In this document: piece after piece, positions 24,637 through 32,504 of the stretch
Layout of the letters: every line of letters starts with the position of its first letter
Numbering within the stretch: the first letter of the stretch is position 1
Assembly: GCA_964471155.1 (NCBI GenBank)
Contig: CAYYFX010000040.1
Span: 1 to 33,698 of the forward strand
Reading direction: 5' to 3'
DNA length: 33,698 bases
Origin: CAYYFX01 sp964471155
Lineage (GTDB): Bacteria; ARS69
The notes under the pieces: generated by a model
Databases searched by the model: none
What the model saw: only the letters and a program-made list of their open reading frames with translations
Told to the model about the DNA's origin: nothing
Position numbers and translations under genes: made by a program

Positions 24637-24685
24637 TTCTGCGCGGCGCGCCCCGGCGGGGCAAGGGGTGCGCGGAGGGGAACCC

Positions 24686-25957
24686 GTGGAGGTGACGCTG
24701 CGGTACGGGCGCGGCACGGTGACGCTGCGCGTTCCCGACGGGAACGTGGCGGGGATCGTCCGTCCCGTGGAGCCCGCGACGGCCGCGGAGCCGTCCCTGG
24801 CCGAGGCCGCGCGGGACGCCCTGGCCCGGGCGAGCCGCGGGCGGCGGGTCCTGGTCCTGGCCTCCGATGCCACGCGCCCCCCGGTCGCCCCGCCGCTGCG
24901 GGCCGCCGTGTTCTCCGCGCTGGCCGGGGCGGGGGCCGTGGCCGTGCACCTGGCCACCGGGTCGCACCGGGCCGACACCCCGGCCAACGACGCCGCCTTG
25001 GCCGCGCTGCTCGATGCCGCGCGGGCCGCCGGGATTCCGTCGCCGGGGGCCGGCATCCACGACTGTCGCTCCGCCGCGTTCACGGACCACGGCGTCACCG
25101 CGCGCGGAACCCCGGTGCGGCTCTCCCGCGTCCTGGACGACGCGGACGTGTTCGTCGTCCTCGCGGACGTGAAGCCGCACTACTTCGCGGGCTATTCCAA
25201 CCCGCTGAAGTTCTTCCTGCCCGGCGTGGCCGCGTTCGGGACGATCGAGGGCAACCACCGCCTCGCGCTCGAGCCGGACGCCCGCGCGGGACGGCATCCG
25301 TTCCACCCGGACCCGGCGCGGCGGACGAACCCGGTGGCGGAGGACATGCTGGACGCGTTCGAGCGGATGCGGGCCGGCCGCGACGCGTTCGCCCTCGTGA
25401 CCGTCACCGCGGGCGGGCGGCTCGTCCATGCGGACCTCGGCCCCTTCCCCGTCGCCTGCGCCGGCGCGTTCGCGGCCTCCGACCGGATCGCCTGCACGAC
25501 GGTGACGCCGCGGGCCCGCGTGGTGGTGTCCGCGGGCGGCGCCCCGCAGGACGCCACGCTGTACCTCGCGCAGCGCGCGCTCGAGCTCACGCGCGACGCG
25601 GTGGCCGACGGCGGCGAGGTGCTCCTGCTCGCGTCGTGCGAGGACGGAATCGCGGATGGCGAACGCGCGATGACGAACTTCTACGAGGAGCTCCGGCGTC
25701 CGCTCCCGGAGGTCCTGCGGCGGATCCGCGAGGGCTACCGCCTGTACCGGCACAAGGCGTTCCGCTTCGCGGAGCTGCTCGGCCGCGTGCGCGCCGTGCA
25801 CGTGGCGAGCGCGCTGCCGCCCGCGTCGCTCGCGGCCGTGCACCTCACCCCGGCCCCGGATCCGCAGGCCCTGCTGGACCGGTGGCTCGCCGAGGACCCG
25901 CGGGCGCAGGTGCTGTTCCTCGACGAGGGGAACAAGCTGGACGTCCGCGCCGTCTAG
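24686..25957 (+). CDS. larA: LarA-like nickel-pincer racemase/epimerase family protein
   Basis: A 423-residue protein of the lactate racemase (DUF2088) family. The LarA catalytic positions can be matched: Asp61 in SDATRPP, His94 in ATGSHR, His165 in KPHYFAGYSNPLK, and Lys175 in LKFFLPG, the residue that covalently holds the nickel-pincer cofactor. The His-to-Lys spacing of 10 equals that of Lactobacillus LarA. TIEGNHRL also fits. The usual GGRK before the Lys is NPLK, so the substrate may not be lactate; the family racemises or epimerises several 2-hydroxyacids. GTG 24686 follows GGAGGGG by five bases and gives the family length. The larB/C/E cofactor genes are not in the window. Its stop overlaps the convergent gene stop in a shared CTAG. 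Confidence 0.82.
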   Translation: MEVTLRYGRGTVTLRVPDGNVAGIVRPVEPATAAEPSLAEAARDALARASRGRRVLVLASDATRPPVAPPLRAAVFSALAGAGAVAVHLATGSHRADTPANDAALAALLDAARAAGIPSPGAGIHDCRSAAFTDHGVTARGTPVRLSRVLDDADVFVVLADVKPHYFAGYSNPLKFFLPGVAAFGTIEGNHRLALEPDARAGRHPFHPDPARRTNPVAEDMLDAFERMRAGRDAFALVTVTAGGRLVHADLGPFPVACAGAFAASDRIACTTVTPRARVVVSAGGAPQDATLYLAQRALELTRDAVADGGEVLLLASCEDGIADGERAMTNFYEELRRPLPEVLRRIREGYRLYRHKAFRFAELLGRVRAVHVASALPPASLAAVHLTPAPDPQALLDRWLAEDPRAQVLFLDEGNKLDVRAV

Positions 25958-26814
25958 ACCCCGGGGTGCGCGGGCCCGCCGAAGGACTCCGCCCCCTCCG
26001 GCATGCCGAGCTGCGCGCGCAGGCTCCCGTTCTCGCGGGCCAGCGCGTCCGCGCGGCGCGCCAGCTCCTCCAGCCGGCGGCGCCGGCGACTCGCGTCCCG
26101 GATCGCCGCGATCACGGCCACGCCGCGGTCCGAGGCGAGCGGGGTCAGGGTGATGTCGATGGGGAACTCGTACCCGTCCTCGCGGCGTCCGAGCAGGTCG
26201 CCGGTGCGCACCGCGTTCAGCTCGTCACGGATCGCGAGCGGGTTCGCGGCGGTCCAGGTCCCCAGGGACGGCACGAGCACCACGAACGGCCGTCCGGCGA
26301 GCGCGTCCGCACGGTACCCGAACATCTCCTCCGCGCGCCGGTTCGCGCGCAGCACGAGTCCGTCCGGCCCCACCACCACCATCGCCTCGGGCGACGCCTC
26401 GAGCAGCGTCGCCTCGACCTCGCGGTACCGGCGGCGAAGCTCCGCGTCCGCCACCTCGCGCTCCACCACCGGAACCAGCCGCCGCAGGTTGTCCTTGAAG
26501 ACGTAGTCGTCCGCGCCCTCGCGCATGGCGGCCACCGCCGCCTCCTCCCCGATCGCTCCGGACACGAGCACCACGGGAAGGTGCGGATCGATCCGCTTCA
26601 CGAGGCGAAGGGCGGAGATCCCGTCGTAGCCCGGCAGCTTGTGGTCCGCGAGCACGATGTCCCACCGGCCCGCGGTCAGCTCCGCGCGCAACTCCGTCCC
26701 GGTCTCCACGCGACGGATCCGGAGCTCGTGTCCCGCGCCCTCCAGCGTCGCGCGGATCAGGGCCACGTCCGTCTCGTCGTCCTCCACCAGCAGGATGCGA
26801 AGCGTGCGGTTCAT
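25954..26814 (-). CDS. Response regulator with C-terminal PAS domain
   Basis: A 286-residue cytoplasmic signalling protein. The receiver domain (about 1-125) has the acidic pocket EDD (11-13), phospho-acceptor Asp57 in VLADHKLPGYDG, Ser in VVLVSGAIGEE and Lys in DDYVFKDN. A PAS domain (about 135-250) includes VVVGPDGLVLRANRRAEEMF and REDGYEFPIDITLTPL, followed by a short coiled coil (RRRRLEELARRADALARENG). There is no output or GGDEF/kinase domain, so it probably acts by binding a partner. ATG 26814 is favoured (GGAGG seven bases upstream) over a TTG three bases earlier. It lies 13 bases after the FHA gene, in one operon. Confidence 0.9.
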   Translation of the reverse strand: MNRTLRILLVEDDETDVALIRATLEGAGHELRIRRVETGTELRAELTAGRWDIVLADHKLPGYDGISALRLVKRIDPHLPVVLVSGAIGEEAAVAAMREGADDYVFKDNLRRLVPVVEREVADAELRRRYREVEATLLEASPEAMVVVGPDGLVLRANRRAEEMFGYRADALAGRPFVVLVPSLGTWTAANPLAIRDELNAVRTGDLLGRREDGYEFPIDITLTPLASDRGVAVIAAIRDASRRRRRLEELARRADALARENGSLRAQLGMPEGAESFGGPAHPGV

Positions 26815-26827
26815 CAACGAGCCTCCC

Positions 26828-27208
26828 CTATTGCACGCGGAACACGTGCTCCGTTCTCTCGACTTCCAGGAGGAACCGCAGCACGTGACCGCCGATCGCG
26901 ATCCGGTCGCCGTGCTCCAGCCGCGTGGCGTCCACGACGGCGTCGTTCACGCGCGTGCCGTTCGTGCTGTGCAGATCGAGGATCGACCAGCCGTCCTCCC
27001 CGAGCCGCAGTTCCGCGTGGAAGCGCGACACCTCGTCGTCCTCCAGCACGACCGTGGCCTGCGGATCGCGGCCGATCGTGGCCCGCGATCCCGTCAACTC
27101 CACCCAGCGCCCCACGTCGCGGCCGGTCTCGACCGCCAGCGCGGCGTGCGTGTCCCGCTTCCGCGGCGGGGACGAGACCTGCGTTTTCCTCCCGCGCTTC
27201 GGATCCAT
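26828..27208 (-). CDS. FHA-domain phosphothreonine-binding protein
   Basis: A 126-residue single-domain protein with a basic N-terminal tail. FHA hallmarks are present: IGRDPQATVVLEDDEVSRFH (Gly-Arg, Ser-Arg-x-His) and STNGTRVND. FHA domains bind phosphothreonine, normally made by Hanks-type kinases. A Ser/Thr kinase gene is transcribed divergently from this one 174 bases away, so that kinase is the natural candidate writer. The ATG has GGAGGTC seven bases upstream. It heads a two-gene operon with the response regulator-PAS gene. Confidence 0.92.
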   Translation of the reverse strand: MDPKRGRKTQVSSPPRKRDTHAALAVETGRDVGRWVELTGSRATIGRDPQATVVLEDDEVSRFHAELRLGEDGWSILDLHSTNGTRVNDAVVDATRLEHGDRIAIGGHVLRFLLEVERTEHVFRVQ

Positions 27209-27267
27209 GGCTCGACCTCCGGGATCGGGGCGGGTCTGTCCCCGGATTCGGCGGGGCGGCGCGCGCG

Positions 27268-27325
27268 GATTACGGAAATCGCTAGCGGAGCGTTTGGTCC
27301 TAAATCGCCGAAAGCTAAGGTCCGC
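27268..27325. promoter_or_regulatory. AT-enriched divergent promoter region
   Basis: The gap between the FHA gene (-) and the kinase gene (+) contains the only noticeably AT-enriched patch nearby, including the palindrome CGCTAGCG. Both genes probably start transcription here, but I could not find -35/-10 pairs I would defend. Confidence 0.3.
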
Positions 27326-27381
27326 ACCCCTGGACGACGATCGAAACGGGGAGTGGTTCGCCGGCGGTGGAGGCGCGGGCC

Positions 27382-28659
27382 ATGGAGCGCAGGACGCACG
27401 AACCCGGGACCGAACCCCGGGCCGGGACACGCATCGGACCGTACACGGTTCTCCGCGCTCTCGCCCGCGGCGGGATGGCGCGGGTGTACCTCGCCGTCCA
27501 GCACGTCCTCGGATCCAGGGTCACGCTGAAGGTCCTCGATCCGGAGCTGGCCCGGGACCCCTCCTTCGTCGCTCGTTTCGTTCGCGAGGCGAGGCTGACG
27601 TCGGGGCTGGCGCACCCGAACGTGGTGACGGTGCACGCGTATTTCCGGGAGCGGGACCTGCACGTCATCGTTCTCGAGTACGTGGACGGCCCGGACCTGG
27701 GCGTCCTGCTGGAGCGGGTCCACGTCGTGCCGCCGGAGATGGCGCTCCTGCTCCTCGGCGACGCCGCCCGCGGGCTCGCCGCGGCGCACGAGGGCGGGCT
27801 CGTCCATCGCGACGTGAAGACGGAGAACCTGATCCTCTCCCGCGCGGGCGTGCTGAAGGTCGCCGACTTCGGGATCGTCCGGCCGGTGCATCGCCGCGAG
27901 GACCTGGAACGCCTCACGGCGCCGGGATGCGTGCTGGGCACGCCGGGCTACCTCGCGCCGGAGCAGGCCGAGGGCGAGGAGCCCTCGCCGGCCGCGGACG
28001 TGTTCGCCCTCGGCGTGGTGGCCCACGAACTCCTCAGCGGCGCGCCCCCCTACGCCGCGGGCACGATCCCGCAGGCGCGGTCGTGGCTGCGCGGCCCGCT
28101 GCCGCCGCCCCGCCTGGATCATCTGCCGGGCGACGTCGCCGCGCGGCTGGGCGCGATCGTGGCGGCCACGAGGGAGCGGGATCCCGCGCGACGCCCCACG
28201 ATGCGCGAACTCGACGCTCGTCTCGCCCAGGAGCTCCACCGGTTGGATCCCAACGGCTACCTGGAGGCCAAGCGGACCGCCGTCCTCGCCCGGCTGGCGG
28301 TCGCCCCCGAACGCACGGCCGCGGCCCTCGCGGCGCTTCGGCACGGCGTCACGCCGGGTGCCTACTGGCAGGTCTTCGAAGCCCCGGCCTCCGGGCCGAG
28401 CGTCGACGTCGTCGTGAACGCGGCGGCCGGGCTCGGACCAGCGGCCGGGACGGCCGTGCCGCCCGCGACCGCCGACCCGCGAAACGCGGCGGGGCCACCG
28501 GAATCCGGGATCCGGGGGCCGCGTGCTATGCTCCCGCCGGCGGTCGGGGATCCTCCGGTGCCCGGGCCTTACCTCGCCTCGGGTTGCCCCCCCGGACCCC
28601 GGCCGCCGTTCCCGCCGGCTACTCCAGGAACAGACGCCCCTCGGCATACGAGATCGTGA
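27382..28659 (+). CDS. Cytoplasmic Hanks-type Ser/Thr protein kinase
   Basis: A 425-residue kinase. The glycine loop reads ARGGMARV; the GGMA-x-V form also occurs in myxobacterial-type kinases. ATP Lys is in RVTLKVL, HRDVKTEN has His142-Arg143-Asp144 and the Mg-binding Asn, DFG is in VADFGIV, the APE segment is in GYLAPEQ, and ADVFALGVVAHELLSGAPPY is helix F. There is no membrane helix. Residues about 345-425 are low-complexity Pro/Gly/Ala. ATG 27382 is chosen (GGAGG eight bases upstream) over GTG 27367. The 3' end overlaps the convergent retropepsin-like gene by 41 bases. It is likely the kinase for the neighbouring FHA protein. Confidence 0.9.
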   Translation: MERRTHEPGTEPRAGTRIGPYTVLRALARGGMARVYLAVQHVLGSRVTLKVLDPELARDPSFVARFVREARLTSGLAHPNVVTVHAYFRERDLHVIVLEYVDGPDLGVLLERVHVVPPEMALLLLGDAARGLAAAHEGGLVHRDVKTENLILSRAGVLKVADFGIVRPVHRREDLERLTAPGCVLGTPGYLAPEQAEGEEPSPAADVFALGVVAHELLSGAPPYAAGTIPQARSWLRGPLPPPRLDHLPGDVAARLGAIVAATRERDPARRPTMRELDARLAQELHRLDPNGYLEAKRTAVLARLAVAPERTAAALAALRHGVTPGAYWQVFEAPASGPSVDVVVNAAAGLGPAAGTAVPPATADPRNAAGPPESGIRGPRAMLPPAVGDPPVPGPYLASGCPPGPRPPFPPATPGTDAPRHTRS

Positions 28660-29488
28660 TCGCGCGACCCCCGAGCAGGTCCGTGCCCAGCAGGAGCCGG
28701 GGCCGATCCGCGAGCCCCAGCGGGGCGAAGATGTCGTCCCGATCCATCACGACCAACTGCCCGCGATCCCGCAGGGTCCGGTCCCCGACGCGGATCGGTC
28801 CCGCCAGGATCGCAAGCCCATGGCCGGCCGGCGCGGGGTTCGGCAGTTCCACGCCGAGCGCCCTCGCGGCGATCGAGTTGATCCCGCTGTGACCGGAGCC
28901 CGTGTCGAGGAGCGCCGTCACCTCCACGTCGCCGATGCGCACCGGAATCAGCACGTGCCCCTGCTCACGGATCACGATCGGCACTCCCGTCGAGTCGCCG
29001 GGCCCGCCCCTCGGGTCGAGCAGCGAGACCGTGTTGCGCAGGAAGTCGACGCGGAGGTCGTACCGCCGAAGGAAGGGCGCGCCGAGGATCCCGTCGAACG
29101 GGGCGGCGCCCGAGGCATCGAGCGGGAACGCCTGGATCAGGACCGGAACGCCCGCGGCGGAACGGTCCCCGACCGTCACCCGGTCCAGCGTCGCCACGCC
29201 GTGCTCGCTGCGCCCCGCCTCGCCGACCAGCGTGGCGCGCGGCCCTCGCGGCTCCGCTCCCAGCGCACGGGCCACCTCCGGGGCGATCACGCTGCTTCCG
29301 GCGGCCGTGTCGAGGGCGAAGCGGCGCGTGACCCCGTCGGACAGGGTGACCGGGACCAGGACGTGCCCGCGCGCGCTCCGGGTGAACGGGATCTCGGCCG
29401 CCGCGCCGGCGCCTGGCGAAGCCGTGGAGCCGAGAACGAGGGCCAGGCAGGCGATCGCCGGCCGGGCGCGAAGATGTCGTCGATGCAC
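28619..29488 (-). CDS. Exported retropepsin-like aspartic protease with two protease domains
   Basis: A 289-residue protein with a signal peptide (about 1-31). Two tandem pepsin/retropepsin-like halves are visible. The first has FALDTAAGSSVIAP (Asp60-Thr-Ala), ending FDGILGAPFLRRY. The second has ALLDTGSGHSGIN (Asp195-Thr-Gly), ending RLLLGTDLL. Retropepsins are normally homodimers with one Asp per chain, so this looks like a single-chain pseudodimer. The first half has DTA in place of DTG, which is tolerated in some families. The start is GTG at 29488 with GGAGG five bases upstream. It is transcribed divergently from the nuclease gene. Confidence 0.85.
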   Translation of the reverse strand: MHRRHLRARPAIACLALVLGSTASPGAGAAAEIPFTRSARGHVLVPVTLSDGVTRRFALDTAAGSSVIAPEVARALGAEPRGPRATLVGEAGRSEHGVATLDRVTVGDRSAAGVPVLIQAFPLDASGAAPFDGILGAPFLRRYDLRVDFLRNTVSLLDPRGGPGDSTGVPIVIREQGHVLIPVRIGDVEVTALLDTGSGHSGINSIAARALGVELPNPAPAGHGLAILAGPIRVGDRTLRDRGQLVVMDRDDIFAPLGLADRPRLLLGTDLLGGRAITISYAEGRLFLE

Positions 29489-29556
29489 GGAAGCCTCCGG
29501 GATTCGGGAAGGGCCGCGGGTCGTCCGGAGGATAGGGCCGCCCCGCCGCGCGGCTC

Positions 29557-29585
29557 TTGAACGGAAGTCGCGAGGGATCCATAGT
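29557..29585 (+). promoter_or_regulatory. Sigma-70-like promoter of the secreted nuclease gene
   Basis: TTGAAC (29557-29562) and CATAGT (29580-29585) are separated by 17 bases, each matching four of six consensus positions. The leader before the ATG at 29617 would be about 25 bases. The geometry matches the operon promoter at 10541-10569. Confidence 0.45.
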
Positions 29586-29616
29586 CGGATCCATCCCCCG
29601 CACTCCGAGGCGCGTC

Positions 29617-32367
29617 ATGCATCGAGCGTTCCCGCTCTCCCGGTTCGCAGCCCCCCTTCTCGCCGCCCTCCTCCCGGCCCCGGCGCGGGCGGACCTCCTC
29701 ATCTCCGAGATGTGCGACCCCCGCCTGGACTACGCCGCGGACCGCTTCCTCGAGATCTGGAACTCGGGGACCTCGCCGGTGGACCTCGACGGCTGGTCGC
29801 TCGTGGCGGTCGGGAACGGCGTGGACATCTTCACCTGGGACCTGTCGGGCACGATCGCGCCGGGCGACGCGCTCGTCGCCGGGGACGCCACCACGGTGAC
29901 CGCCTTCCCGGTGGACTTCCCTGCCGAGGCGTGGTCGAGCAGCAACGGCAACTGGAACGGGCGCGCGGGCGACGGGGCGAAGCTGCGCGATCCGTCGATG
30001 GCGATCGTGGACTACGCGGTGGTGGACGGCACCCGCTTCGAGAACCAGGACTACGTGCGCATCGCGGGCGTCACCTCCCCGAACCCGGTCTACACCTCGA
30101 CGGAATGGACCGCCATTCCGGTGGATCACCCCACGCAGGCCAGCCCGGGCTGGCACGGGTCCCCGCCGGTGCCCGTTCCCACGATCTCCTCGGTGACGAT
30201 CGCCCCCATCGCACCGCTCCCGGCGGACACCGTGCACGTGCAGGCCGTCGTGACCGACGCGGTCGCCACGATCACGTCCGTGGTCCTCGCCTGGGGGACG
30301 TCGCCCGCGGCGCTCCCGGATTCGATCCCGATGACGCCGCTCGTCGGCAACGTGTACCGGACCGGCTCGCCCATCCCGGGGCAGGACCCCGGGACCACGA
30401 TCCACTTCCGCGTGCGCGCCGTGAACGACTCCGGCGGCGCCGCCGCCACCACGATCTACAGCTACTCCATCCCCGTGGCGATCCCGATCGCGGACGTGCA
30501 GGGCACCGGCGCCGCGTCGCCGTACGCGGGACAGCCCGTCGTCACGGGCGGCGTGGTCACCGGCGTCTTCGGCGCGTACGCCGCGCTCCAGGACGGCGCC
30601 GGACCGTGGAGCGGCGTGTGGGTCACGCCGGCCACGCTCCTGGCGGCGGGGGACTCGGTGGTCGTGCACGGCACCGTGAGCGAGACGCACGCGCCTCTCT
30701 TCGACGGCACCACCGTCCTGACGAACATCACGGTCCTCTCCTCGTTCCCGGGCGCCGCCGTCCCCGCGGCCGCCGCCGTCACCACCGGATCCGCGTCCGT
30801 CGAGGCGTACGAGGGCGTGCTGCTGCAGGTGACGAACGCGCTGTGCACGCAGCCGGACGAGGGCAGCGGATGGACGGCGGACGACGGCAGCGGGGCCTGC
30901 GGCGTCGGGCACCTCGGCTACGCCGCTCCGGTGACGCTGGGCACCGTGTACGACGTCACCGGCGTCCTGCGCGACGCCGCCGCGTACGCCCTCGAGCCGC
31001 GCGCCGCGCCCGACGTGCCGTGGGTGGCGGACCCCACCGCGCCCTCCATCGCGTACGTGTCGCCCGCGGGTCCCACCGCCCTGCTCGTGATGTTCACGGA
31101 GCCGGTGGAGGCCGTCACGGCCTCGACCGCCGCGAACTACGGCATTCCCGGCCTCACGGTGGACGCGGCCGCGCGGGACAGCGTGCTTCCCCGGCAGGTC
31201 CTGCTGGACGTCAGCCCGATGTCCGAGGGGCCGTACACGCTGACCGTGAACGGCGTGGAGGACCTCTTCGGCAACGCCGCCGCCGGCGCCGTCCTCCCCT
31301 TCGCGTACGTGGACTACTTCCCGCCGGCCGGCTACTACGACGCCGCGGCCGGCCTGAGCGGCGAGGCGTTACGCGCCGCGCTGCACGGCATCATCGACGA
31401 CCACACGCCCGTGAGCTACGACTTCGCGTGGACCGCCTACTACACCACGGACGACAAGCCCAACGGGAAGGTCTGGGACATCTACTCCGACGTGCCGGGC
31501 GGCACGCCGCCCTACGAGTACACGTTCGGCGTGGACGAGGGCGGCGAGGGCGGTGCCGAGGGGAACGGCTACTCCCGCGAGCACAGCTTCCCGAAGAGCT
31601 GGTTCGGCGGCGAGGTCGCGCCCGTGTTCACGGACCTCTTCGCGCTGTACCCGTGCGACTCCCACGTGAACGGCAACCGCGGCACCTATCCCTACGGCGA
31701 GGTGGACAGTCCTACCTGGGTCTCGCGGAACGGCAGCCGCCGCGGCGTCTGTTCCACGCCCGGCTACACCGGCGTGGCCTTCGAGCCCATCGACGCCTAC
31801 AAGGGCGACCTGGCGCGCACGTACTTCTACATGGCCACGCGGTACTACGGCGAGGACGGCGCGTGGCCCGGCGGCCCGATGACCGACGGCGCCGACCTCC
31901 TGCCCTGGGCGAAGACGATGCTGCTGGCGTGGCACGACCAGGACCCGGTGAGCCAGAAGGAGATCGAACGCAACGGCACGATCCACGGCTTCCAGGGCAA
32001 CCGGAACCCGTTCATCGACCACCCCGGGTTCGTGGACGCCGTGTTCGGCGACGCGACCGGCGTGCAGGTAGCCGCCGGGGAGGGCGCGCGGCTGTCGCTC
32101 GAAGCGAACGCGCCGAACCCCTTCGGCCCGTCCACGCGGGTCCGCTTCTCGATCCCGGCACCGGCGACCCGCGTGACGCTCGGCGTGTTCGACGTGGCCG
32201 GCCGCCGCGTGCGCGCCCTGCATGACGGCCCGATCGACGCCGGCGCGCACGAGCGCGCATGGGACGGCCGGAACGACGCCGGGGAGCGCGTGACGGCGGG
32301 GACGTACTTCGTGCGGTTGCGGACCGGGGAGCGGACCCTCGTCCGGAAGGTGACGCGGGTCCCCTAG
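29617..32367 (+). CDS. Secreted lamin-tail / endonuclease I protein with FlgD-like sorting domain
   Basis: A 916-residue exonuclease-like exoprotein. After a signal peptide (1-27) comes a lamin-tail domain: DLLISEMCDPRLDYAADRF, LEIWNSGTSPVDLDGWSL. Beta-sandwich and OB-like modules follow (about 190-560). An endonuclease I (EndA/NucM) domain lies at about 565-810, with EHSFPKSWFGG (Glu655-His656), FALYPCDSHVNGNRG (catalytic His/Asn region) and FEPIDAYKGDLARTYFYM. Residues about 825-916 are the FlgD-like domain. The likely role is extracellular DNA degradation for nutrients or phosphate. ATG 29617 starts the signal peptide; 60 further bases of open frame upstream contain the promoter and are excluded. 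Confidence 0.9.
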   Translation: MHRAFPLSRFAAPLLAALLPAPARADLLISEMCDPRLDYAADRFLEIWNSGTSPVDLDGWSLVAVGNGVDIFTWDLSGTIAPGDALVAGDATTVTAFPVDFPAEAWSSSNGNWNGRAGDGAKLRDPSMAIVDYAVVDGTRFENQDYVRIAGVTSPNPVYTSTEWTAIPVDHPTQASPGWHGSPPVPVPTISSVTIAPIAPLPADTVHVQAVVTDAVATITSVVLAWGTSPAALPDSIPMTPLVGNVYRTGSPIPGQDPGTTIHFRVRAVNDSGGAAATTIYSYSIPVAIPIADVQGTGAASPYAGQPVVTGGVVTGVFGAYAALQDGAGPWSGVWVTPATLLAAGDSVVVHGTVSETHAPLFDGTTVLTNITVLSSFPGAAVPAAAAVTTGSASVEAYEGVLLQVTNALCTQPDEGSGWTADDGSGACGVGHLGYAAPVTLGTVYDVTGVLRDAAAYALEPRAAPDVPWVADPTAPSIAYVSPAGPTALLVMFTEPVEAVTASTAANYGIPGLTVDAAARDSVLPRQVLLDVSPMSEGPYTLTVNGVEDLFGNAAAGAVLPFAYVDYFPPAGYYDAAAGLSGEALRAALHGIIDDHTPVSYDFAWTAYYTTDDKPNGKVWDIYSDVPGGTPPYEYTFGVDEGGEGGAEGNGYSREHSFPKSWFGGEVAPVFTDLFALYPCDSHVNGNRGTYPYGEVDSPTWVSRNGSRRGVCSTPGYTGVAFEPIDAYKGDLARTYFYMATRYYGEDGAWPGGPMTDGADLLPWAKTMLLAWHDQDPVSQKEIERNGTIHGFQGNRNPFIDHPGFVDAVFGDATGVQVAAGEGARLSLEANAPNPFGPSTRVRFSIPAPATRVTLGVFDVAGRRVRALHDGPIDAGAHERAWDGRNDAGERVTAGTYFVRLRTGERTLVRKVTRVP

Positions 32368-32393
32368 GGCATCGCCGCCCCCCCGTGGCCTCC

Positions 32394-32429
32394 GGCGCGT
32401 GGACGCCCGACGGCCGTGCCGGGCGCGCC
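32394..32429 (+). terminator. GC-rich inverted repeat after the nuclease gene
   Basis: GGCGCG (32394-32399) and CGCGCC (32424-32429) enclose a GC-rich segment that includes the palindrome ACGGCCGT. It lies 27 bases past the stop. There is no T tract, so this is a tentative terminator. Confidence 0.3.
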
Positions 32430-32468
32430 GTGTCCGGATCCCGGCGGGAAACACGACTTCTCCAGGGA

Positions 32469-32486
32469 CGGGCGGGCTTCCGCCCG
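32469..32486 (+). promoter_or_regulatory. Perfect hairpin in the leader of the last secreted-protein gene
   Basis: CGGGCGG-GCTT-CCGCCCG forms a 7-base-pair stem with a 4-base loop, ending 18 bases before the ATG and just ahead of the GGAGGAG ribosome-binding site. It could be a terminator for upstream transcription or a leader structure affecting translation. Confidence 0.35.
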
Positions 32487-32504
32487 CGAACCCGGAGGAG
32501 TCCC

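Noticed and set aside
22424..25843. A 1139-codon minus-strand open frame
   Set aside because: It runs out of frame through the NapH-like gene and antisense to larA, with an Arg/Gly/Ala-rich composition; the NapH-like frame has clear motifs and an RBS.
29557..29616. N-terminal extension of the nuclease to 29557
   Set aside because: That segment contains the promoter, and the signal peptide starts at ATG 29617.
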